Positions 16,419-23,836 of a DNA stretch of 64,000 nucleotides are shown here, one piece after another. Every line of letters starts with the position of its first letter. Positions within the stretch are counted from its first letter, which is position 1. The DNA lies in contig NZ_CP090063.1 in NCBI RefSeq assembly GCF_021391495.1, positions 5,332,001 through 5,396,000 on the forward strand. The letters are read 5' to 3'. Under the pieces are notes generated by a model. It searched no databases and had not been told where the DNA came from. It saw only the letters and a program-made list of their open reading frames with translations. The position numbers and the translations under genes were made by a program. The stretch comes from Amycolatopsis acidiphila (lineage in GTDB: Bacteria; Actinomycetota; Actinomycetes; Mycobacteriales; Pseudonocardiaceae).

Positions 16419-16868
16419 TTACAGCAGGAGGTCGAAGATCTCGAACACCGTTTCCCAATGTGTGGTCTGCGGGTTCTTGAGCCCAGGCTCGATGAGCTTG
16501 AACGTCCGGGCGAGTGCGCAGCTCAGGCCGCCGGCGATGGCCGGCAGACGGGCTTCCGCCTCCTCCGACACCGCCAGCTCCAGCGACGGCCGTGCTGCGA
16601 TGGCGTCCAGCAGCGGCTGCAGCTCGATGTCCTCGTCGAGCCTCCTGAATTCGTGCATGCTCTCCTGCAGGCCCTTCGTGATGGGCAGGTCCTGCGGTTC
16701 GATGACGTCGCGCCCGTTGGTCTTCGCCGTGTTCCGCGCCATCAGGAACAGGTCGTACAACTGCGTATTGATGAACTGGTTGTAGCGCTTGAGATCGTTC
16801 TTATCGACGTCAAGCCCGGCAGCGGCCCGGAAGAACCGCTCGAACTTGGCGACACCCATCACCGACAT
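16419..16868 (-). CDS. DUF1931 histone-fold protein
   Basis: A 149-residue protein starting MSVMGVAKFERFFRAAAGLD with GAGGTGAGG upstream. GRDVIEPQDLPITKGLQES is diagnostic of the DUF1931 family. Structures of that family show two fused histone-fold units, though their DNA-binding role in bacteria is not settled. It is convergent with the alcohol dehydrogenase, only 8 nt away, and precedes a decayed thioredoxin reductase and Hsp20 genes. Together they look like part of a stress or dormancy island. Confidence 0.85.
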   Translation of the reverse strand: MSVMGVAKFERFFRAAAGLDVDKNDLKRYNQFINTQLYDLFLMARNTAKTNGRDVIEPQDLPITKGLQESMHEFRRLDEDIELQPLLDAIAARPSLELAVSEEAEARLPAIAGGLSCALARTFKLIEPGLKNPQTTHWETVFEIFDLLL

Positions 16869-16873
16869 GACCC

Positions 16874-17530
16874 TCACCTCCCGATTTCCGCGAGACAACG
16901 GTGCACCATGTGGACCGCCATCGCGCCCTCATCGACCGCCGAAGCGACTCGTTTGGTCGAGCCGCTCCGCACATCGCCGACCGCGAATCACGCCGGGCCG
17001 GCCTGTTTCGAGTGTGAAGGGTCGGCGGCCGAAGCGCTGCCAGGTGCCCTCCGCCGGGGCCTCGGCTCCGGTATGGAGGTAGCCGCGGTCGTCGAGCGCG
17101 AGCGTCCCGCGGAGCCATCCGGTTCTCGGCCGCCCCCCGATGAAGACGAACAGATTCGACGCCTCGAGGGTGCGGCGTTCGCCCGTACCGTTGTCCCGCA
17201 TAATCACGGCTTCCAGGGCGAACGTGCCCTCGACCCCGACCACCGCGGCCTGCCCGGCCGAATTCCCCCAGCCCAGCACGGCGACGGCGCGGCCCCCGCA
17301 CGCCGGCGCCTCCAGCTCAGTCGCAGCGTAGTAGACGCCGTTGCCCTCAAACTCCGACAAACCAGGCACCTCCGGCCGACGATATCGCGCCGGTCCCAAT
17401 CACGATCGTCCTCGCGTGCATCGAGTCACCGTCGTCGAACCCGACCACGTAGTACGCGTCGTGCGCCGCCAGGCCGGCCGCCTTGGCGGGCGGCTGTGCT
17501 GCCCAGCCGGGCGCTCGCCGTCTCGCTCAT
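16874..17530 (-). pseudogene. Decayed thioredoxin reductase-like flavoprotein
   Basis: Pieces of a TrxB-type protein are recognisable in order but in different frames: HARTIVIGTGA, then RYRRPEVPGLSEFEGNGVYY with LGWGNSAGQAAV (the second GxGxSA motif), then GERRTLEASNLFVFIGGRP, then VGDVRSGSTKRVASAVDEGA to a TGA at 16874. There are frame shifts near 17395 and 16990. The segment after NSAGQAA, containing much of the NADPH domain, has been deleted. The original start ATG at 17530 keeps its AGGAG. Confidence 0.75.
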
Positions 17531-17539
17531 CGCCCGCTC

Positions 17540-17998
17540 CTAAGCGTTGGCGGTTTCGTGGCGTCGGGATCCCGTGTCGATGCTCTGCTGCTGTTCCCGC
17601 GGCGCGCCGATCTCCACCTTGCGGGGCTTGCTGGCTTCGGAAACAGGAATCGTAATGGTCAGGACACCGCGGTCGAACCGGGCCTCGAGCTTTCCCGAGT
17701 CCAGGTTGTCGCCCAGGAAGAGCTGCCGGGAGAACTCCCCGGCCGGCCGCTCGTCGACGATCACCTCATCGCCCTCTTGCCGCGCGGGACGGCGTGTCAC
17801 CCGGATGTTGACCACGTTCCGTTCCACTGTCAGTTCGACGTCGTTCGGATCTACTCCGGGCAGGTCGAGTTCGATGACGAACTCGTCCCCGCGCCGAAAC
17901 GCCTCCATCGGCATGGTGCGCATCGCGCGGTTGCCGGCCAACACCTGCTCGCCCAGTCGGTCCAATTGCCGGAACGGATCAAAACGCATCAAAGCCAT
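17540..17998 (-). CDS. Hsp20/alpha-crystallin small heat-shock protein
   Basis: A 152-residue Hsp20. It starts MALMRFDPFRQLDRLGEQVL with a perfect AAGGAGG upstream. The alpha-crystallin domain includes FVIELDLPGVDPNDVELTVE and the closing ARFDRGVLTITIPV (GVL motif near residue 115). The C-terminus EQQQSIDTG is the usual anchor region. These proteins hold unfolding proteins in oligomers. The open frame extends upstream, but the RBS fixes the start. Confidence 0.92.
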   Translation of the reverse strand: MALMRFDPFRQLDRLGEQVLAGNRAMRTMPMEAFRRGDEFVIELDLPGVDPNDVELTVERNVVNIRVTRRPARQEGDEVIVDERPAGEFSRQLFLGDNLDSGKLEARFDRGVLTITIPVSEASKPRKVEIGAPREQQQSIDTGSRRHETANA

Positions 17999-18199
17999 TG
18001 TGGCGTTCCCTCCTTGACTGCCGCGGCATTTGCCATTTTCGTGATCCACCCTCGCAAGCGTGGGCGGCGACCGCACTCACCCGCCGGGCCAGAATCCCTG
18101 CGTGAATTCAACCTGGGAGTGTGAGTCACCCCCCGATGTTGCCGAATTGTTCTGCTCACCGACGACTGCCGATTGTGCAGTCGCCGCCGGCCGGTGAGG

Positions 18200-18346
18200 T
18201 CAGGCGTCCGCGCCGTGGTCGGCGGCCATGCGCCGGCAGGATTCATCGGCCCGGGCGCCGTCGTCTTCGTGGATCGCCTCACGCCGCCGGGGCGAGGTCC
18301 GCGGCTTGGCCTCAGTAATGATCTTGATGGACACCAGCGCCCGCAT
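18200..18346 (-). CDS. Possible 48-residue protein between the two hsp20 genes
   Basis: A short frame with strongly G/C-ending codons starts MRALVSIKIITEAKPRTSPR and ends with RMAADHGADA. The coding signal continues upstream to a TAG, so the start is uncertain and no clear RBS is seen. I do not recognise it. The remainder of 17999-18583 shows nothing I can support. Confidence 0.3.
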   Translation of the reverse strand: MRALVSIKIITEAKPRTSPRRREAIHEDDGARADESCRRMAADHGADA

Positions 18347-18583
18347 CGTGTACAGGGCCCATCCCGTGGCTCGAATCCGACCGGCATCGGATAGCTATCC
18401 GCCTGCGGCAGGAGCGCCTTCGCCTCTCGCCGGACGGGCCCGGGGTGCGAGTGCCGCACCGGGGACGGCTTTGGGCATCGCGGGGCTAGGCGGGGCCCTG
18501 ATTTTCACCTCGGCAGGGCGTCGACCGGGCGGGGCCGGCGGGCCAGGCTCAGTCGCGGAAATCGGCCGGAACTGGAGGAGAAC

Positions 18584-19033
18584 ATGACACTGCCAGTGCG
18601 ACGGTCCAGCGGGCCGGTGAACAGGTGGGCACCACTCAGGGAATTCGAGGATCTCTACGAGCAGATGGGACAGCTCGTCCAGTCCGTGTCCGGTGCCCCG
18701 GCGGGCGCGGCGTGGATGCCTGCCGCCGACGTGACCGAAAACGACGACGAGTACGTGATCGAGATCGAACTGCCTGGCGTGCACGGGGACGACATCGCGG
18801 TCGAGGCGAACGGTCGCGAGCTCGTCGTGTCTGGTGAGATAAAGGAAAAGGAACGCAAAGGCATCCTGCGCCGCCGGACCCGCCGGATAGGGAGCTTCGA
18901 ATTCCGGACGACGCTGCCGGGCGAGATCGACGTTGAGCACATCGACGCAAAACTGTCCAACGGCATCTTGACCGTGCACGTGCCGAAGAACGAGCGGAGC
19001 AAGCGGCACAAGGTCAAGATCGTCGAAGGTTGA
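18584..19033 (+). CDS. Second Hsp20 small heat-shock protein
   Basis: A 149-residue Hsp20, divergent from the first. GAGGAG lies just before the ATG. The alpha-crystallin domain spans about residues 45-145, with DDEYVIEIELPGVHGDDIAV and the conserved SNGILTVHVPK near the end. It is only distantly similar to the first Hsp20, so the two are not a recent duplication. Confidence 0.92.
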   Translation: MTLPVRRSSGPVNRWAPLREFEDLYEQMGQLVQSVSGAPAGAAWMPAADVTENDDEYVIEIELPGVHGDDIAVEANGRELVVSGEIKEKERKGILRRRTRRIGSFEFRTTLPGEIDVEHIDAKLSNGILTVHVPKNERSKRHKVKIVEG

Positions 19034-19094
19034 TCCGGGCCGTCTTGGATCCAACCGGTCAGGGCAACACACTCGGCCGGGGTGCGGTCTCCGG

Positions 19095-19180
19095 TGGATC
19101 GTCTCATGGCCGACCATCATTTTCGCGTCGCCCTCGTGCTCCAACCGCAGCCGCTGCGCGATCTGCCGGGGCGACCATTG
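19095..19180 (-). mobile_element. IS30-family transposase scrap
   Basis: The minus strand reads QWSPRQIAQRLRLEHEGDAK then MMVGHETIHR. This is the WSPxQIxxRL...SHETIY segment ahead of the DDE domain in IS30 transposases. Only about 28 codons remain. Confidence 0.6.
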
Positions 19181-19182
19181 CC

Positions 19183-19467
19183 TTCACTGATTCCCTTGCA
19201 CTGCAAGGTTTATCGGCGTCCATAGGTTCGGTCGGCGACGCCTGTGACAATGCCCTGGCGGAGTGGATCACCGGGTTGTTCAAGACCGAACTGGTCAACC
19301 GGCACGGCCCATTCACGAACCTGTCCGAGGTCGAGTACGCGGTAATGGAGTGGGTCGACTGGTACAACAACGCCCGCTTGCATTCCCGGCTGGAGCACCT
19401 CACACCGGCCGAGTACGAGAGCGCCTACTACGCTCAACAGCTGCCACGCCGACCGGCGCTGGTCTGA
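19183..19467 (+). mobile_element. IS3-family transposase, C-terminal fragment
   Basis: Encodes the end of an IS3 OrfB: LSASIGSVGDACDNALAEWI, containing the catalytic-Glu region, then FKTELVNRHGPF, EWVDWYNNARLHSRL and LTPAEYESAYY to the stop. The motif style differs from that expected for the N-terminal IS3 fragment at 14.6-15.2 kb, so they probably derive from two different IS3 elements. Confidence 0.75.
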
Positions 19468-19504
19468 TACCGAGGCCGGTCCCTTACCCGTGACGGTTCA
19501 CCGG

Positions 19505-19800
19505 CTCGAGCCCGGTTGATCGCGGCAAACCCGGCTCGAAGATTCACGTGCTGTCCGACCGGGCAGGCCTGCCCCTGACCGTCGGCATCTCCGCGGCCAA
19601 CACCCACGACACCCGTGCACTCAGTCCCCTGGTCAACGCGCTCCCGCCGCGGACCCCGGCGCCGGAAACCGGCCAAGCTGCACGCGGACAAGGCCTACGA
19701 CATCCCCGCCCTGCGCGACTGGCTCCGCCGGCACCGAATCCTCCCGCGCATCGCCCGCAAAGGCACCGAATCATCACCTGCTACAAGGAACTCGCCAAAT
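19505..19800 (+). mobile_element. IS5-family transposase fragment with a frameshift
   Basis: GSKIHVLSDRAGLPLTVGIS then AANTHDTRALSPLV, followed in another frame by RRRKPAKLHADKAYDIPALR and LRRHRILPRIARKG. These are the middle DDE parts of an IS5-type transposase. Both ends are missing. It sits directly after the IS3 tail and before asnB, completing a small graveyard of insertion sequences. Confidence 0.7.
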
Positions 19801-19988
19801 GAGACACACCCTGAGCCGGATACTCGTGCGGCGGAAAGGCAGCCCGCTGCGGTGATACTGCCCGGCCGTCTCGTTGCCGGTGAGGACATCACGGCGACAA
19901 ACACTGCATTGGACGCCGGGCCCGAATGGCAGTCGTCCGCAGCCGGTGGACTCCGTCCTGGGGCGGCCGGCGCCTCGCGGAAGCGGTG

Positions 19989-21827
19989 TCACACCAGGCG
20001 AACCCGGTGGCGGCGCAGCCAGTTGTCGATGTCGAGGAGATAGGACAGTCCTATCTTCTGATACGGGCCGACGGTGCCGAACGGCGCGGAGGTCGCCGCG
20101 CTTGTGTGTCCATTCTGGATAGCACGGCGCAGCGCCGCACGGTCGACGAGATCGAACAGGGGCGCCGACGGGTCGGCGAGCAGTTCCGCGGTGGCGGCGT
20201 CGACCGCTTTGGCGTAGCCGGGGTCCTTCGTGGTCGGATAGGCGCTCTTCGGGCGCCAGGTGATGTCGGGGGGTAGCAGCCCGTCGACCGCCGTGCGGAG
20301 CAGGCCCTTTTCGATACCGCCGGTGGTCTTGAGCCCCCACGGCACATTCCAGAGGTACTCGACCAGACGGTGATCGCAGAAGGGCACGCGGACCTCCAGC
20401 CCGACAGCCATGCTCAGCCGGTCCTTGCGGTCGAGCATGAGTGCGAGCTGGCGGGTCAGGTCGAGGTAGGAGATCTCCCGGAGCCGCCGCGCCACGCCGG
20501 TTTCGCCGTCGAGTCGCGGGATCTCGGCTATCGCCTCGGCGTACCGGCCGGCCTCGTACTCCTCGGGACGGATGCGGGCGCGGATGTCCTCGTGCAGCAG
20601 CTCGGCGGGCCGCCGGGAACTCGGGAACCACGGGAAGGTCCGTCCATTGAGGACCTCCGGGTCGCGGTACCACGGGTAGCCGCCGAAGACCTCGTCGGCC
20701 GACTCCCCGGACAGCGCGACGGTGGCGTGCTTGCGGACCTCCCGGAACAGCAGGTACAGCGAGACGTCGAAGTCGCCTGCGCCCGGCATGTCCTTGGCGT
20801 GCAAGGGCGCATCCGCCGCCGCCACCAGATCGGCCGGGTCCAGCTCGACGACCGTGTGCTCGGTGCCGAGATGCTCGGCCGCCAGGCGCACGTAGGGGCC
20901 GTCGAGGCTGGGGCGGATCGGGGTGGGCTCGAAGTCGAGGTCCGCGCCGCGGAACTCGACGGAGAACGTGCGGACCCGGTCTGTGGTGGTGCCCGCGGCG
21001 AAGGCGGTCAACGCGCTCGAGTCCACTCCGCCCGACAGCAGTGAGCACAGCGGCACGTCACTGACCATCTGCCGCCGGGTGGTGTCCTCGAGCAGATCGC
21101 GCACGGTGGCCACGGTGGCGGCCAGGTCGTCGGTGTGCGGCCGGGTGGTCAGCGACCAGTAGCGGCTTTCGCGCACCCCGGACGCGTCGACGCGGAGCAG
21201 GTGTCCCGGACGCAGCTCGCGCAGCCCGCGGAACACGCCGTGGCCCGGGGTGCGCACCGGCACCGCGAACAGTTCGGCGATCCCCTCGTCGTCCAGCTCT
21301 CTCGGAAAGCGGGGATTGGCCAGCACCGCCTTCGGCTCCGAGCCGAACAGCAGTCCGTGGGCCAGCTCGGCGTAATAGAGGGGCTTGATCCCCATCCGGT
21401 CGCGCGCCAGTAGCAGCTCCTGCGAGCGGGTGTCCCAGACGGCGAAGGCGAACATGCCGTTCAGCCGTGGCACACAGTCGGCGCCCCACTCCAGGTAGCA
21501 GGCGAGCAGCACCTCGGTGTCGGAGTGGGTGCGGAAACGGTGTCCCCGGCCGGCCAGCTCGGCACGCAGCTCACGGAAGTTGTAGATCTCCCCGCTGAAG
21601 CTGATCACTGCCGCGGGATTTCGCCCGCCGGCGGCGGGCATCGGCTGACGGCCGCGCTCGACGTCGATCACGGCCAGCCGCCGATGACCGAGTGCGACCC
21701 GTGGAGCGAGCCACATGCCGGCGTCATCCGGTCCGCGGCAGGCCATCGTGGCGATCATCGACCGCACGGTCGCGGTCTCGGCGGTGATATCGCGGTCCCA
21801 GTCGACCCAGCCGGTTATGCCACACAT
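19989..21827 (-). CDS. asnB: Glutamine-hydrolysing asparagine synthetase, copy 1
   Basis: A 612-residue two-domain AsnB. The N-terminal glutaminase begins MCGITGWVDWDRDITAETAT with nucleophile Cys2. The synthetase domain has the PP-loop LLSGGVDSSALTAF near residue 265 and GESADEVFGGYPWYRD. It converts aspartate, ATP and glutamine to asparagine or performs a related amidation. It starts 46 nt after the binding-lipoprotein gene on the same strand and is probably the last gene of the cvn operon. A paralogue lies at 38.7 kb. Confidence 0.93.
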   Translation of the reverse strand: MCGITGWVDWDRDITAETATVRSMIATMACRGPDDAGMWLAPRVALGHRRLAVIDVERGRQPMPAAGGRNPAAVISFSGEIYNFRELRAELAGRGHRFRTHSDTEVLLACYLEWGADCVPRLNGMFAFAVWDTRSQELLLARDRMGIKPLYYAELAHGLLFGSEPKAVLANPRFPRELDDEGIAELFAVPVRTPGHGVFRGLRELRPGHLLRVDASGVRESRYWSLTTRPHTDDLAATVATVRDLLEDTTRRQMVSDVPLCSLLSGGVDSSALTAFAAGTTTDRVRTFSVEFRGADLDFEPTPIRPSLDGPYVRLAAEHLGTEHTVVELDPADLVAAADAPLHAKDMPGAGDFDVSLYLLFREVRKHATVALSGESADEVFGGYPWYRDPEVLNGRTFPWFPSSRRPAELLHEDIRARIRPEEYEAGRYAEAIAEIPRLDGETGVARRLREISYLDLTRQLALMLDRKDRLSMAVGLEVRVPFCDHRLVEYLWNVPWGLKTTGGIEKGLLRTAVDGLLPPDITWRPKSAYPTTKDPGYAKAVDAATAELLADPSAPLFDLVDRAALRRAIQNGHTSAATSAPFGTVGPYQKIGLSYLLDIDNWLRRHRVRLV

Positions 21828-21873
21828 TCGGTTTCTGTTCCCCTCGTCGTTGCTGCCCGGGTTCGGGCTTCGG

Positions 21874-22929
21874 TCACGTCGTCGGCGTCTCGGCGATCAG
21901 CGACGTCGCCTGGAGCGCGCTGTGGATCGCGCCGGAGTCGTACATCAGGTCGAGCAGCCGCTGCAGCCGGCGGGGCTGCAGCGTTGTCGGATAGCCCGGC
22001 AACGTGATCAGCGAGGCGATCGACGGGTCGATGCCCGCGTAGCGGGACAGCGTGTCGACCACCAGTTGATGGTCGGCGGCCAGCCCGGACGCCTGCTGGA
22101 TGGCGCGGCGGAACGCGGCGACCGTATGCGGATTGCGGCGGGCGAAATCGGCGGTCGAGTAATAGCCGTCGAGCGGGAAGTCCGCCGTCGGGCCGCTGCA
22201 CGGGCTGAGGATCGGCTTGGCGCCCTGCTGCTCCGCCTGCGTCACGAACGGCTCGGGGAACCAGGCGGCATCGATCGTGTGGTCGCGCAGCGCGGACAAC
22301 GCCGCGGAAAAGGGCATGCCGACGTAGTGGACATTGCCCGGATCGATGTTCATGCTCCGCAGCACCCTGTCCAGGGTGACGCTCTGGATGTTGGGCGCCG
22401 GGTTGTTGATCGCGATCGTGGCGTTCGCGAGCTTGCCCGGCGTGTCGATCGGCGAGCCCGGCGGCACCACCACGGCGGTCTGACCCGGTGCGGAGAGCCC
22501 GCCCTCCGCGACGATCCGCAGGTCGACCTGGTGGCTGTCGGCGGCCTGGAAGTAGGTGCCGTAGTTGCCACCGGCCTGTATGTCCACCTTCTGCTGGTTG
22601 AGCTCGGGAATCGCCAGGTTGGACTGGGCGACCGTGTCGATGGTGACCTGAAGGCCCTGTGCGGCGAAAAGGCCGCGCTGCTGGGCGATGTAGAGCGGCA
22701 CGTCGTCCGCGGTGGAGAGGGCGGCGACCCGGACGTGCGTGGTCTCGTTCGGCGGGATGGTCGCGGCAGCCGACTGGCCGCTACAGGCCGCTGACACGCC
22801 GACGAGCGCGCAGCAGGCCAGGGACGCGGACGCCCCGCGCAACAGTCTGCGGGCACGGCGCCCGAGACCGCGGGACGGGGAAGACGGCGACAATGCGCGC
22901 TGCACGGGGTATGGCCTCGATCCGGTCAT
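21874..22929 (-). CDS. NMT1/SsuA-like substrate-binding lipoprotein without cognate transporter
   Basis: A 351-residue exported lipoprotein with an N-terminal membrane segment and lipobox VGVSAAC near residue 40. The mature part begins VRVAALSTADDVPLYIAQQR and matches the NMT1/THI5/aliphatic-sulfonate binding-protein fold. ABC importers of this class have a permease and an ATPase beside them; none is here. It overlaps the small gene upstream by ATGA and lies in the same run as cvnABCD. I infer that it may act as an extracellular ligand sensor for the CvnA histidine kinase rather than for transport. Confidence 0.85.
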   Translation of the reverse strand: MTGSRPYPVQRALSPSSPSRGLGRRARRLLRGASASLACCALVGVSAACSGQSAAATIPPNETTHVRVAALSTADDVPLYIAQQRGLFAAQGLQVTIDTVAQSNLAIPELNQQKVDIQAGGNYGTYFQAADSHQVDLRIVAEGGLSAPGQTAVVVPPGSPIDTPGKLANATIAINNPAPNIQSVTLDRVLRSMNIDPGNVHYVGMPFSAALSALRDHTIDAAWFPEPFVTQAEQQGAKPILSPCSGPTADFPLDGYYSTADFARRNPHTVAAFRRAIQQASGLAADHQLVVDTLSRYAGIDPSIASLITLPGYPTTLQPRRLQRLLDLMYDSGAIHSALQATSLIAETPTT

Positions 22930-23132
22930 CGATCGGCGAAGTAGACGGGCGGGGTGAACCACCATCCCGCGGGCGGGGGGTGCTGGTCGAGCGTGGCGAT
23001 CTTCGCGTTCAGTACCTGGGTCAACAGCAGGATCGTCTGCCGGTCGTCGCCGGCGGACTGGCCGTTGGGGGGCGATGCGGCCGGCTGCCCCGCTCGCGCG
23101 GTCACGGCCGCGGTGTTGTCGTGCATCTGCAT
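22926..23132 (-). CDS. Small protein of the cvn operon, unknown function
   Basis: A 68-residue protein starting MQMHDNTAAVTARAGQPAAS, with AAGGA seven bases upstream. An in-frame ATG at 23168, overlapping the cvnD stop, is an alternative start. The N-terminal half is low-complexity. The C-terminal half has ILLLTQVLNAKIATLDQ and ends GWWFTPPVYFADR. No signal peptide or known domain is recognised. ATGA overlaps on its downstream side, and with the longer start on both sides, make co-translation likely. Confidence 0.7.
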   Translation of the reverse strand: MQMHDNTAAVTARAGQPAASPPNGQSAGDDRQTILLLTQVLNAKIATLDQHPPPAGWWFTPPVYFADR

Positions 23133-23164
23133 CGAGGTGTCCTTCGGTGTAGAGAGCGACCGGC

Positions 23165-23836
23165 TCATCCGGTCCGGTCCGGTAGGCCCTCGGGCGGCAC
23201 GACGGCCCGGGGCGACGGGCCGACGATGTCGAGGCGGCTGTGGGCGAGGGCATGTTCGACGACCGTGACGAGTGTGCGGGTGGCCGACGTGGTGTCCCGG
23301 GCGTCGCAGTTGACCACGGGCCGGTCGGGGCCGAGGGCCAGCGCCTCACGGATATGCGCCTCGGTGAACGGGAACTGCCCGTCGAAACCGTTGACCCCGA
23401 TGACGAACGGGATCCGGGTGCGCTCGAAGTAGTCGATCACCGGGAACGACTCGATCAGCCTTCTGGTGTCGACGAGTATCACCGCGCCGATCGCCCCGCG
23501 CACGAGGTCGTCCCACATGAACCAGAACCGCTGCTGCCCTGGGGTGCCGAACAGGTACAGGATCAGGTGCTGGCGCAGTGAGATCCGGCCGAAGTCCATC
23601 GCCACCGTGGTAGTGGACTTGTCCGGGGTGGCGGACAGGTCGTCGATCCCGGCGCTGCTCGCGGTCAGCACCTCTTCTGTGCGCACCGGTGCGATCTCGG
23701 AGGCGGCGCCGACGAAGGTGGTCTTGCCGACCCCGAAACCGCCCGAAACGACGATCTTCACCGGCGTCGGCGCGGCCGCCGGACGACCCGACGGCGCCGA
23801 GCCGTTCCTCGGTTCAGAGTCGCCTGCGGAGTTCAT
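23165..23836 (-). CDS. cvnD: Conservon Ras-like GTPase CvnD
   Basis: A 223-residue MglA/CvnD-type small GTPase. P-loop GGFGVGKTTFVG near residue 35, Switch region with TTTVAMDFGRI, the G3-like LFGTPGQQRFW and the specificity motif GVNGFDG. About 23 Ala/Pro-rich residues precede the domain. CvnD proteins associate with the membrane sensor complex CvnABC. GAGGTG precedes the ATG, which overlaps the end of cvnC by 23 nt. Confidence 0.93.
   Translation of the reverse strand: MNSAGDSEPRNGSAPSGRPAAAPTPVKIVVSGGFGVGKTTFVGAASEIAPVRTEEVLTASSAGIDDLSATPDKSTTTVAMDFGRISLRQHLILYLFGTPGQQRFWFMWDDLVRGAIGAVILVDTRRLIESFPVIDYFERTRIPFVIGVNGFDGQFPFTEAHIREALALGPDRPVVNCDARDTTSATRTLVTVVEHALAHSRLDIVGPSPRAVVPPEGLPDRTG

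Noticed and set aside
14570..19467. The two IS3 parts as halves of one interrupted element
   Set aside because: The C-terminal motif style (SIGSVGDACDNALAE) belongs to a different IS3 subgroup from that expected for the N-terminal part, so a common origin is unlikely.
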